DNA of 64,000 nt from Streptomyces cinnamoneus. GTDB lineage: Bacteria > Actinomycetota > Actinomycetes > Streptomycetales > Streptomycetaceae. The notes beneath the pieces were generated by a model. That model was not told where the DNA came from and made no database searches. It worked only from the letters and a program-made list of their open reading frames with translations. Location: NCBI RefSeq assembly GCF_002939475.1, contig NZ_PKFQ01000001.1, positions 1,984,001-2,048,000 of the forward strand, read 5' to 3'. Made by a program: the position numbers and the translations under genes. Below, piece after piece: positions 24,217-31,982 of this stretch; within the stretch, counting starts at the first letter, position 1; each line of letters begins with the position of its first letter.

Positions 24217-25347
24217 GTGAGCCTCATAACCTCCACCGCTCCGAAAGCTCCGCCCCGCCCCGCCGTTCCCCGGTCCATACGCCTGGACTCGCTCACGGGA
24301 CTCCGCTGGTGCGCGGCCGCGTTGATCTTCTGTTACCACTTCTCCTTCGAGGAGTCCGCCGCCGGCAGCGGGCAGCACGTGGGGCAGCTGAGACACCTCA
24401 CCCTCGCCGGGCCCTCGGCGGTCTCCTTCTTCTTCGTCCTCTCCGGCTTCGTGCTCGCGTGGTCGGCCCGGACGGCCGACACGGCCGGCGGGTTCTGGCG
24501 GCGGCGCTTCGCCCGCATCTACCCGAGCCACGCCGTCACCTTCTGCGTCGCCGTCGTGATGCTCCTGTGGATGGGGCTGACGCTCGATCCCCTCACCGGC
24601 CTCGCGAACCTCACCCTGACCCAGGCGTGGGTCCCCGACCCCGAGGTGTGGTTCGGCTACAACGGCGTCTCGTGGTCGTTGAGTTGTGAGTTCTTCTTCT
24701 ACTTCGCGTTCCCGTTCCTGATCGGGCCCCTCCGGCGGCTGCGGTCCCGCGGGCTGTGGGCGGTGGTCGCGGCCGGGAACCTGTTCGTCGTGCTCTTTCC
24801 GCTGTACGGGCGGGACCTCGCGTACGCGGCCGGCTGGCACCCGAAGTTCCTGCTCTACCTGCTGCCGCCGGTGCGGCTGGCCGAGTTCGTCGTCGGCATC
24901 GCGCTGGCGCTGCTGGTGAGGAACGGTTCCTGGCGCGGCCCCGGGCTCGGCGTGAGCCTCGGGTTGTCCTGCGCCGCCGCCCTGTGGCTCGTCCACCTCG
25001 TGCCGTACGACTTCCACTGGAGCGCCTGCACGATCGTCCCGTACACGCTCACCATCGCCGCGGCCGCGCACGCCGACGCGCGGGGGTCCCGCTCACCGTT
25101 CCGGAACCGGGTCCTGGTGTACCTCGGTGAGATCTCCTTCTCCTTCTACCTGGTGCACGAAATGGTCATCTTCGGCACCAACCACTTCTTCTTCACCCAC
25201 CACCTCTCCCCCGCCCTCTGGCTGGACACCCTCCTGGTGCTGGGCGTCTCCCTGGCCGGCGCGGCCCTCCTGCACCGGTACGTGGAGAAGCCCGGCGTGA
25301 GGCTGCTCTCCCGCGGGCGGCCGAAGCCGCGGCCGGCCGCGACGTGA
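24217..25347 (+). CDS. Membrane acyltransferase (acyltransferase_3/OafA family)
   Basis: 376 residues from GTG 24217. It starts with RLDSLTGLRWCAAALIFCYHF, the family signature with the conserved Arg and His in the first helix, followed by SFFFVLSGFVLAW and about ten membrane helices. These enzymes O-acylate sugars, peptidoglycan or antibiotics at the membrane; the acceptor here is unknown. The first 20 residues are Pro/Ala-rich and cytoplasmic. The ribosome-binding site is weak. It ends at a strong bidirectional hairpin. It is the first host gene right of the AICE. Confidence 0.9.
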   Translation: MSLITSTAPKAPPRPAVPRSIRLDSLTGLRWCAAALIFCYHFSFEESAAGSGQHVGQLRHLTLAGPSAVSFFFVLSGFVLAWSARTADTAGGFWRRRFARIYPSHAVTFCVAVVMLLWMGLTLDPLTGLANLTLTQAWVPDPEVWFGYNGVSWSLSCEFFFYFAFPFLIGPLRRLRSRGLWAVVAAGNLFVVLFPLYGRDLAYAAGWHPKFLLYLLPPVRLAEFVVGIALALLVRNGSWRGPGLGVSLGLSCAAALWLVHLVPYDFHWSACTIVPYTLTIAAAAHADARGSRSPFRNRVLVYLGEISFSFYLVHEMVIFGTNHFFFTHHLSPALWLDTLLVLGVSLAGAALLHRYVEKPGVRLLSRGRPKPRPAAT

Positions 25348-25349
25348 GC

Positions 25350-25373
25350 GAGCCCCGTCCTCGGACGGGGCTC
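25350..25373. terminator. Bidirectional terminator
   Basis: GAGCCCCGTCC/GGACGGGGCTC forms an 11-bp stem with almost no loop, followed by TTCC. It lies between the convergent acyltransferase and small hypothetical genes. Confidence 0.75.
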
Positions 25374-25392
25374 TTCCACACGGCGCCGGGGG

Positions 25393-25668
25393 TCAGGCGT
25401 CGGCGGGGATGAGGGAGCGCACCAGCCGGCAGGTGGTGTTGGACGGGCGGTGCACACCGATGCGGACCGCCGTGGTGCGTATCCTGCGGTTGTTCGCCTG
25501 CTCCGCCCGGCACACACCGGCGTGCAGCAGCGCGATGGCCAGGCGCATGGCCTTCAGCTGGCGGTTGTGGGCCTCGTACCACTCCCGCGGGCGGCCGGCG
25601 GGCAGGCGCTTCACGGGCAGGGTCGGAATGCTCGGCAGGTCGGGTCGAGGTGTTGCGGCTACTGCCAT
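25393..25668 (-). CDS. Small basic hypothetical protein
   Basis: 91 residues from ATG 25668, chosen for AGGAGG 6 nt upstream. Pro-rich N-terminus, then GRPREWYEAHNRQLKAMRLA and AIALLHAGVCRAEQANNRR, basic helices, and RLVRSLIPADA at the end. It has no membrane segment or known domain. The arrangement is common in Streptomyces, where similar small proteins occur, but I cannot assign a function. It is divergent from the ArsC-like gene. Confidence 0.6.
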   Translation of the reverse strand: MAVAATPRPDLPSIPTLPVKRLPAGRPREWYEAHNRQLKAMRLAIALLHAGVCRAEQANNRRIRTTAVRIGVHRPSNTTCRLVRSLIPADA

Positions 25669-25787
25669 CGGCGTCCTCCTGAAGGGGTCGTGCACCCTTG
25701 CTCAACTCCCCCCATTTTACTGCCGACCACTGACAATCGGCCCTGGTCAAACAGGCTTCGGCCGGGGTGACGCGCTACCGTTGGGGC

Positions 25788-26156
25788 ATGGAGATCTGGA
25801 TCAATCCCGCCTGTTCCAAGTGCCGCGGCGCCCTCACGCTGCTCGACGCGGAGGGCGCCGGCTACACCGTCCGCCGCTACCTCGACGACGTGCCCAGCGC
25901 CGACGAGATCCGTGCCGTCCTCGGCCGGCTCGGGCTGGAGCCGTGGGACATCACCCGCACCCAGGAGGCGGAGGCCAAGGAGCTCGGCCTGGGGGACTGG
26001 CCGCGCGATGCGGCGTCGCGGGACCGCTGGGTCGAGGCGCTGGCCGGGCACCCGAAGCTGATCCAGCGGCCCATCATCACGGCCGACGACGGCTCCGCCC
26101 TGGTGGCGCGATCGGACGAGGCGGTGCGGGAGGCGCTGGCGCGGTCCAAGGGGTGA
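25788..26156 (+). CDS. ArsC/Spx-family protein (arsenate reductase-like)
   Basis: 122 residues. The N-terminal WINPACSKCRGAL has the CxxC-type active site of the ArsC/Spx thioredoxin-fold family, and LIQRPIITADDGSALVARS carries the RP loop of ArsC proteins. It is a likely glutaredoxin-linked arsenate reductase or a redox protein; no arsenite pump or ArsR gene is nearby, so a role in arsenic resistance is unsupported by context. A TACCGT element 6 nt before the ATG suggests a leaderless transcript. Confidence 0.85.
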   Translation: MEIWINPACSKCRGALTLLDAEGAGYTVRRYLDDVPSADEIRAVLGRLGLEPWDITRTQEAEAKELGLGDWPRDAASRDRWVEALAGHPKLIQRPIITADDGSALVARSDEAVREALARSKG

Positions 26157-26263
26157 CGCCCGGGTGGCCGCCCGGGCCGGTCAGGCGTGCCGGCGGGGCG
26201 GAACGCGCAGGTCACAGCAGATCATAGGGAACCGCCCCCACCTCCGGCCACGTCTCCCCTGCC

Positions 26264-27037
26264 ATGTCCGCGATCATGCTTCCCGCACAGCAGCTGCTGC
26301 TCTTCGCGCGGTTGTAGACGCGCAGCTGCGCGTTCGCCATCGCCCTGCTCGCGGGGGTGGCCCTGTCGTCCTCCCTCGCGCCGCAGCTGCCCGTGGCCAG
26401 GTACGACCTGCTCCTGGGCTACGGGCTGCTGCTGACCCTGCTCTTCCGGCTGTGCGGCTGGGAGACGACGCGGGACCTGGCCGTGATCGCCGTGTGCCAC
26501 GCCGTCGGGCTGGCCTTCGAGCTGGTGAAGGTCTCGCTCGGCTCGTGGAGCTATCCGGAGCCCGCCCTCTTCAAGGAGGCGGGCGTGCCGCTGTACGGCG
26601 GCTTCCTCTACGCGGCCGTCGGCAGCTACGTGTGCAGCGCCTGGCGGGTGCTGGACCTGGAGCTCACCGGCTACCGCCGGCGCCTGACGGCGGCCGTGGC
26701 GGCGGCGGTCTACGCGAACTTCTTCAGCCACCACTGGCTGCCCGACCTGCGCTGGCCCCTGGCCGCGCTGCTGGTGGCGGTCACCACGGGGACGTGGGTC
26801 CACTACACCGTGGGCTCCCGGCGCTACCGCATGCCGCTGGCCCTCTCCTTCGCGCTGATCGGTTTCTTCCTCTGGCTGGCCGAGAACATCGCCACCTACG
26901 CGGGCGCCTGGCGCTACCCCTCCCAGCTGCACGGCTGGCAGCCCGTCTCCGTCGAAAAGTTCGGTGCCTGGGCCCTGCTGATCAGCGTCACCGTCGTCCT
27001 GGTCGAGGCGTCCCGCCGGCGGCAGCGCACCCGCTGA
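26264..27037 (+). pseudogene. DUF817 membrane protein, interrupted by in-frame amber codon
   Basis: From ATG 26264 the frame reads 17 codons ending QQLLLFARL, then TAG at 26315-26317, then continues in the same frame (TRSCAFAIALLAGVALSS) through the rest of a typical DUF817 protein of about 257 codons. Family members have this N-terminal helix uninterrupted, so the stop replaces a sense codon (CAG or GAG to TAG would be one change). The downstream part has about seven membrane helices and the family motifs GSWSYPEPAL, VPLYGGFLYAAVGSY, and YRMPLALSFALIGFFLWLAEN. Restart at GTG 26357 lacks a proper ribosome-binding site. DUF817 function is unknown. A sequencing error cannot be excluded. Confidence 0.8.
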
Positions 27038-27125
27038 GGAGGCACGGCGCGCGGCAGGGTTCCCGCTCCCGACCCCCGCCGGTCAACTGATCGTCATCCA
27101 CGGCTAACGGCGACTGATCTGATGT

Positions 27126-27139
27126 GGAACGCTCGTTCC
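27126..27139. promoter_or_regulatory. Palindrome upstream of the sphingomyelinase gene
   Basis: GGAACG-CT-CGTTCC, a perfect 6-bp dyad with 2-nt centre, 44 bp before the start codon. A candidate operator by symmetry and place only. Confidence 0.35.
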
Positions 27140-27182
27140 GCACCATCGCGCCCAGGAACCCCACCCCTTCAGGGAGTTGCCC

Positions 27183-28163
27183 GTGCCGTTCGCCGGAACC
27201 ACCAAGGCCGCCGTCCTCGCCGCCACCGCCCTCACCATGGCCGCCCTGCCGCAGACGGCCCGGGCGGCCGACGCCTCGCCGGCCGCGACGACACTCCGGC
27301 TGAAGGTGCTGTCGTACAACGTCTTCCTCATGAGCACGAACCTCTACCCCAACTGGGGGCAGGAGCACCGGGCACGGGAGATACCGTCCGCCGGCTTCTT
27401 CCAGGGCAACGACGTCGTGGTGCTGCAGGAGGCCTTCGACAACTCCGCCTCCGACGCTCTGAAGGCGCGGGCGGCCGGCCAGTACCCGTACCAGACGCCC
27501 GTGGTCGGGCGGAGCACGAGCGGCTGGGACGCCACCGGGGGCGCCTACGCGTCGACCACGCCGGAGGACGGCGGGGTGACGGTCCTGAGCAAGTGGCCGA
27601 TCGTCCGCAAGGAGCAGGTCGTCTTCAAGGACGCGTGCGGCGCCGACCGGTGGTCCAACAAGGGCTTCGCCTACGTCGTGCTGAACGTGGCCGGCACGAA
27701 GGTGCACGTCGTGGGCACCCACACCCAGTCGACCGACGGCGGCTGCGCCGCGGGCGAGGCGGCAGCCGACCGCTCCCGGCAGTTGCGGCAGATCGACGCG
27801 TTCCTGGACGGCAAGAACATCCCGGCCGGCGAGCAGGTCCTGCTGGCCGGCGACCTGAACGTGGACTCGCGCAGCGACGAATACCGCTCCCTGCTGGCCG
27901 ACGCCGACGTGGCACCGGCGGACCACCGCACCGGCCACCCGTACTCCTTCGACACGAAGGAGAACTCGATCGCGGCCTACCGCTACCCCACCGACCCGCG
28001 CGAGGACCTCGACCACGTCCTCCACCGCAACGGGCACGCGCGTCCACAGGGCTGGACCAACACGGTGGTCAAGGAGCAGTCCGCGCCGTGGAAGGTCTCC
28101 AGTTGGGGCAAGGAGTACACGTACACGAACCTCAGCGACCACTACCCCCTGACCGGATCCTGA
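27183..28163 (+). CDS. Secreted sphingomyelinase C-like phosphodiesterase
   Basis: 326 residues from GTG 27183 with AGGGAG 6 nt upstream. A signal peptide (AAVLAATALTMAALPQTARA, cut after ARA) precedes an endonuclease/exonuclease/phosphatase (DNase I-like) fold: SYNVFL (Asn), VVLQEAFD (Glu), VGTHTQS (His), LAGDLNVD (Asp/Asn) and LSDHYPL (catalytic His near the C-terminus). This is the layout of bacterial neutral sphingomyelinases, which cleave sphingomyelin to ceramide and phosphocholine outside the cell. A nuclease cannot be fully ruled out. The first copy of an 11-bp tandem array overlaps the last codons. Confidence 0.88.
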   Translation: MPFAGTTKAAVLAATALTMAALPQTARAADASPAATTLRLKVLSYNVFLMSTNLYPNWGQEHRAREIPSAGFFQGNDVVVLQEAFDNSASDALKARAAGQYPYQTPVVGRSTSGWDATGGAYASTTPEDGGVTVLSKWPIVRKEQVVFKDACGADRWSNKGFAYVVLNVAGTKVHVVGTHTQSTDGGCAAGEAAADRSRQLRQIDAFLDGKNIPAGEQVLLAGDLNVDSRSDEYRSLLADADVAPADHRTGHPYSFDTKENSIAAYRYPTDPREDLDHVLHRNGHARPQGWTNTVVKEQSAPWKVSSWGKEYTYTNLSDHYPLTGS

Positions 28164-28236
28164 CCCGATTTTGATCTGATCCGGAGCCGATCCGGATCCG
28201 ATCCTGACCGGCTTCTGACCGGCTCCTGACCGGCCC
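28149..28236 (+). repeat. Eight 11-bp tandem repeats
   Basis: Eight units in perfect 11-bp register: CTGACCGGATC, CTGACCCGATT, TTGATCTGATC, CGGAGCCGATC, CGGATCCGATC, CTGACCGGCTT, CTGACCGGCTC, CTGACCGGCCC. The consensus is CTGACCGGATC. Unit 1 encodes the final Leu-Thr-Gly-Ser of the sphingomyelinase. A GGGCC...GGCCC hairpin follows at about 28237-28257. The rest of the gap to 28371 shows no gene. Confidence 0.85.
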
Positions 28237-28371
28237 GGGCCCCACGCCGGTGGCCCGCGGGTGACCGCCCTCACACCGGCGGCCCCCGGGCCGTCGGCTG
28301 ACCAGCGGGAATCCGGTCAAGTACCAGGTGGGGGCTGCTCTCCCGTCGCCGGCCGTGCTTCAATAGGGGAC

Positions 28372-28500
28372 ATGGCCGGCTACCAGAACACCTCGACGGG
28401 TCGCGACGACCTCGAGCCCTTCTGGCCTTCTCGCCAGCACCACGACTTCGACCGAGTGTGTTGTCGCGCGTCCTTTACGCGGGCCCACTCCTCTCGCTGA
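28372..28500 (+). CDS. Candidate 42-residue leader peptide with Cys-Cys
   Basis: ATG 28372 follows CAATAGGGGAC and has no separate ribosome-binding site, so it is probably leaderless. The peptide begins MAGYQNTSTGRDDLEPFW and ends with QHHDFDRVCCRASFTRAHSS plus Arg. The adjacent cysteines use TGT TGT, rare in such GC-rich DNA where TGC dominates. The RxHxDxxRVxxR pattern recalls the family of actinobacterial leader peptides upstream of sulfur-related genes. It precedes the winged-helix regulator gene by 97 bp. Coding status is inferred from codon use and context. Confidence 0.5.
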   Translation: MAGYQNTSTGRDDLEPFWPSRQHHDFDRVCCRASFTRAHSSR

Positions 28501-28514
28501 CCCACGTCGAAGTC
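28444..28514 (+). promoter_or_regulatory. Hairpin spanning the leader-peptide stop, possible attenuator
   Basis: GACTTCGAC (28444-28452) pairs perfectly with GTCGAAGTC (28506-28514). The left arm lies in the leader codons just before the Cys-Cys pair and the right arm just after the stop at 28500, so a ribosome stalled at the cysteines would cover the left arm and break the stem. Confidence 0.45.
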
Positions 28515-28597
28515 AGCCGCCGGCGACCCTTCCGGCCAAGCGGCCCGCGCACGCACGTCCTCTCGACGGCCTCCCGTGCGAAAGAGCTGAGCTCCCC

Positions 28598-29227
28598 ATG
28601 ACGAACCTCCGCACCGTCACCGCGTCCTCGCCGGCCGCCCCCACCCTGCCCTCCCCCGCCCACCGCCACCGGCTGCGGGCCGTGGCCCCGGACGAGGTGC
28701 CCCCCGTCGCCGAGCTGCTGCACCCGGGCGCGACCTGGATGCCGGCGCCGCAGCACACCCTGCCCGACCTGCCGGGCCAGCCGCCGATGATCGGATATCT
28801 GGTGCTCGTACCGGCCGACCAGGCGCTGTCCGCCGCGCCCGGCCTCCCCGCCCCCGTGCCCGCCCCCCGTGCTCCGGGCGCGCAGGGCCCGGACGTCCCC
28901 GGGCCGGCCGCCCCGCGCACGCTCACCGAGGGGGACGCCCTGGTGCGCATCGACCCCGAGCAGCGGACGGCGCACATCGCGGGGAAGCCGCTGGACCTCA
29001 CCTACCTGGAGTTCGAGCTGCTGGCCCACCTCGTCGCCCACCCCCACCGCGTCCACACCCGCGACCAGCTGGTGACCACCGTGTGGGGCTACGGGCACGT
29101 GGGCGACGGCCGCACCGTCGACGTCCACGTGGCGCGGCTCCGCCGCAAGATGGGGGCCGAGCACCGGTCGTCGATCGTGACCGTCCGCCGGGTCGGCTAC
29201 AAGTACGCACCCCCGGCCGGCCTCTGA
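28598..29227 (+). CDS. OmpR/PhoB-type winged-helix DNA-binding protein without receiver domain
   Basis: 209 residues. The N-terminal 110 residues are Pro/Ala-rich and not a receiver: no phospho-acceptor Asp is seen. The C-terminal 95 residues form a PhoB-like trans_reg_C domain: LDLTYLEFELLAHLVAHPHRVHTRDQL, VWGYGHVGDGRTVDVHVARLRRK, and VRRVGYKY. It therefore probably binds DNA without phosphorylation control by a kinase. It is common in Streptomyces as an orphan regulator. The leader peptide upstream suggests control by translation-linked attenuation (inference). Confidence 0.85.
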   Translation: MTNLRTVTASSPAAPTLPSPAHRHRLRAVAPDEVPPVAELLHPGATWMPAPQHTLPDLPGQPPMIGYLVLVPADQALSAAPGLPAPVPAPRAPGAQGPDVPGPAAPRTLTEGDALVRIDPEQRTAHIAGKPLDLTYLEFELLAHLVAHPHRVHTRDQLVTTVWGYGHVGDGRTVDVHVARLRRKMGAEHRSSIVTVRRVGYKYAPPAGL

Positions 29228-29383
29228 CCCCGGCGTCCCCGCCCGTTCTCCGGCCGACCCCCGCGCCCCCGGCCGGAGGGTGGGGCCAGCACCACCCCCG
29301 TCCGGCGGCCCAGGCCCCGTGATCTTCACCCCTCCCAGGCCGCACAATGGTGACGGCCGGACGGCGGCCGCGGGAGGAAAAGG

Positions 29384-30685
29384 GTGGGGAAGAGCGTGGG
29401 GACAGGCCGGATGAGGGTCCGCGGGGGTTTGCTGGCAGGGGCGCAGGGGCTGTGGCTCGCCCTGTTCGGCCTGATCGGGTCCGTCCTGCTGTTCACGCTC
29501 ACCGTGGTCTCGATCGTCCTGGTCGTGCTGGGGATCGGGTTCTTCACCACCCCCGTCATGATCAAGGCCCTGCGGGCCTTCGCCGACCAGCGCCGCGTCC
29601 TGGCCCACGAGTGGTCGGGGGTGCGGATCCCCTCCCCCTACCGGCCCCCGGTCCCCGCAGGCGGGCGGCGCGGCGGGCTGGCCGGCCAGGTCGAGGGCTG
29701 CGTGGCACTGCTGAAGGACCCGGCGACCTGGCGCGACCTCCAGTGGCTTCTCGTGGACATGACCGCGGGCTTCGTCCTGGCGATCCTGGCACCGTGCCTG
29801 CTCCTCTACGCGGTCTGGGGGCCCGTGCTGGCCCTCGGCGTCTGGAAGCCGATCGTCGAGGCGGGCGGCAACGAGTGGTTCACCTTCGTGCACGTCACCG
29901 GTCAGGAAAGCGCCGACTCGGCCGCCGTCCTCGGCCTCGCCTACGGCGTCCTCGGCCTGTTCGTCAATCCGGGGCTGCTGCGCACCAACTTCCACCTCAC
30001 CCGGCACTTCCTGCGGCCGACCCGCGAGCGCGAGCTGGCGCTGCGCGTCGACCGGCTCACCGAGACCCGGCACGACGCGCTGGACAGCTCCGCCGCCGAG
30101 CTGCGCCGCATCGAGCGGGACCTGCACGACGGGGCGCAGGCCCGGCTGGTCGCGGTGGGCATGAGCCTGGGCGCCGTCGAGGCGCTGATCGAGAAGGACC
30201 CGCAGCAGGCCAGGAAGCTCGTCGCGGCGGCCCGCGCGACCTCCGCCGAGGCCCTGACCGAGCTGCGCGACCTGGTGCGCGGCATCCACCCGCCCGTGCT
30301 GGCCGAGCGCGGCCTGGGCGACGCGGTGCGGGCCCTGGCCCTGCGGATGCCGCTGCCGGTGGAGGTGGACGTCGACCTGGCGGGGCGCGCCGCGGAGCCG
30401 GTGGAGTCGGCCGCGTACTTCGCGGTCAGCGAACTGCTCACCAACGCGGCCAAGCACGCCGGGGCCGAACGGGTGTGGGTGGACGTCCACCACGCCCGGG
30501 GCACGCTCCGCATCGCGGTGACCGACGACGGCCGCGGCGGCGCCGACCCGGCGGGCGGCAGCGGGCTGGCCGGCCTGGAGCGACGCCTGGGCGCCTTCGA
30601 CGGCGTCCTGGCCGTCAGCAGCCCCCGCGGCGGGCCGACGATGATCACCGTGGAGATCCCCTGCGCACTCGCCGCCGGTGGGTGA
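29384..30685 (+). CDS. Sensor histidine kinase (NarL/LuxR-partner, HisKA_3)
   Basis: 433 residues from GTG 29384 with GGGAGG 6 nt upstream. Four membrane helices lie in the first 200 residues (sensor domain of the streptomycete type, with a hydrophilic loop at 70-120). The phospho-acceptor helix IERDLHDGAQARLVAVGM has H248, and the ATPase domain has SELLTNAAKHA (N box), VTDDGRGGAD (G1) and SGLAGLERRL (G2). Its partner regulator lies downstream with a cupin gene between, all on one strand with short gaps. The signal is unknown. Confidence 0.92.
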   Translation: MGKSVGTGRMRVRGGLLAGAQGLWLALFGLIGSVLLFTLTVVSIVLVVLGIGFFTTPVMIKALRAFADQRRVLAHEWSGVRIPSPYRPPVPAGGRRGGLAGQVEGCVALLKDPATWRDLQWLLVDMTAGFVLAILAPCLLLYAVWGPVLALGVWKPIVEAGGNEWFTFVHVTGQESADSAAVLGLAYGVLGLFVNPGLLRTNFHLTRHFLRPTRERELALRVDRLTETRHDALDSSAAELRRIERDLHDGAQARLVAVGMSLGAVEALIEKDPQQARKLVAAARATSAEALTELRDLVRGIHPPVLAERGLGDAVRALALRMPLPVEVDVDLAGRAAEPVESAAYFAVSELLTNAAKHAGAERVWVDVHHARGTLRIAVTDDGRGGADPAGGSGLAGLERRLGAFDGVLAVSSPRGGPTMITVEIPCALAAGG

Positions 30686-30702
30686 GTGAGAAGCTTGCGG
30701 GC

Positions 30703-31155
30703 ATGACCGAACCCTGCGAGCTCGTCCGGCTCCTCGACCTCCAACCCCATGTGGAGGGTGGCTGGTTCAGGGAGACCTGGCAGACCGCCGGCGCCACCGT
30801 CCCCGACGGTTACGCCGGACCCCGCGCGTACGCGACCGGCATCTACTTCCTGCTGCACCCCGGCGAGGTGTCCCGCTGGCACCGGGTGCGCTCGGACGAG
30901 ATGTGGCTGTGGCACCGGGGCGGCCCACTGCGGCTACGGCTGGGCGGGACGGGCGAACGGCCCGACGAGGCCGGGGCGGCCGACGTCGTCCTCGGCTCCG
31001 GCGTCGAGCGCGGGGAGCGCCCCCAGGTGCTGGTCCCGGGCGGGGTCTGGCAGTCCGCCGAACCGGTCGGCACCGAACCGGCGTTGGTCACCTGCGTCGT
31101 CGCACCGGGCTTCCACTACGAGGACTTCACGCTCGCGGGGGAACCGTGCGCGTAG
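30703..31155 (+). CDS. Cupin_5 (DUF985) family protein
   Basis: 150 residues. ELVRLLDLQPHVEGGWFRETW and IYFLLHPGEVSRWHRVRSDEMWLW are the family signature, with His/Glu residues of the cupin metal site, ending PGFHYEDFTLA. DUF985 proteins are single-domain cupins of unsettled function. The gene starts 17 bp after the kinase stop and overlaps the response-regulator start by 10 bp, so it is part of the two-component operon and may take part in sensing. Confidence 0.88.
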   Translation: MTEPCELVRLLDLQPHVEGGWFRETWQTAGATVPDGYAGPRAYATGIYFLLHPGEVSRWHRVRSDEMWLWHRGGPLRLRLGGTGERPDEAGAADVVLGSGVERGERPQVLVPGGVWQSAEPVGTEPALVTCVVAPGFHYEDFTLAGEPCA

Positions 31156-31793
31156 TCCTCGCCGAGGATCTCTTCCTGCTGCGGGACGGGCTGGTGCGGC
31201 TCCTGGAGGCGTTCGGCTTCGAGATCGCGGCCGCGGTGGCCAGCGGACCGGAACTCACCACGGCGCTCGCGGAGCTCAAGCCGGACGTGGCCGTCGTGGA
31301 CGTCCGGCTGCCGCCGTCCTTCACCGACGAGGGCCTGCAGTGCGCCCTCGCCGCCCGGCGGGCACGGCCGGGCCTGCCGGTGCTGGTGCTCTCGCAGCAC
31401 GTGGAGCAGCTGTACGCCCGCGAACTGCTCGCCGACGGCGCCGGCGGGGTGGGGTACCTGCTGAAGGACCGGGTCTTCGACGCGGAGCAGTTCGTCGACG
31501 CCGTGCGGAGGGTGGCGGCGGGCGGCACCGCGATGGACCCGCAGGTCATCTCCCAGCTGCTCACGCGGCGGTCGCAGGACCGGCCCATCGGCCGGCTCAC
31601 CCCCCGTGAGCGCGAGGTGATGGAGCTGGTGGCGCAGGGCCGGTCCAACACGGCGATCGCCACGCAACTGCTGGTGACGGAGCGGGCCGTGGCCAAGCAC
31701 ACCTCCAACATCTTCGGCAAGCTCGGGCTGCCGCCCTCCGACGACGACAACCGCCGGGTGCTGGCCGTGCTGGCCTACCTCGACCACGGCTGA
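31146..31793 (+). CDS. LuxR/NarL-type response regulator
   Basis: 215 residues from GTG 31146, overlapping the cupin stop. The receiver domain holds the acidic pocket near LAEDLFLL, phospho-acceptor D52 in VVDVRLP, switch residue LSQH and lysine in YLLKDR. The LuxR helix-turn-helix LTPREREVMELVAQGRSNTAIA is at about 155-176, with VAKHTSNIFGKLGL as the recognition helix. It should be phosphorylated by the upstream kinase. Targets are unknown. Confidence 0.93.
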   Translation: MRVVLAEDLFLLRDGLVRLLEAFGFEIAAAVASGPELTTALAELKPDVAVVDVRLPPSFTDEGLQCALAARRARPGLPVLVLSQHVEQLYARELLADGAGGVGYLLKDRVFDAEQFVDAVRRVAAGGTAMDPQVISQLLTRRSQDRPIGRLTPREREVMELVAQGRSNTAIATQLLVTERAVAKHTSNIFGKLGLPPSDDDNRRVLAVLAYLDHG

Positions 31794-31982
31794 GCGCGGC
31801 CGGGGCCTGCCCGGCGGGCGCGGGGGCGGGCGTACGCGGGCGGAGCCGGGCCGGCGGGCGGCCCTTCCGTCGCGGAGTCCGCTACCGTTCCCCACAATAA
31901 AACGAGAAATCGCAACAAACAGAACCCCACGCGACAGGCCCGACCGCGCGACAGCCGGAACGGCGGACAAGGGAGACGGCCC

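Noticed and set aside
26357-27037. DUF817 gene as an intact shorter protein starting at GTG 26357
   Set aside because: The same-frame upstream codons match the family's N-terminal helix and the GTG has no properly spaced ribosome-binding site, so an interrupted gene is more likely.
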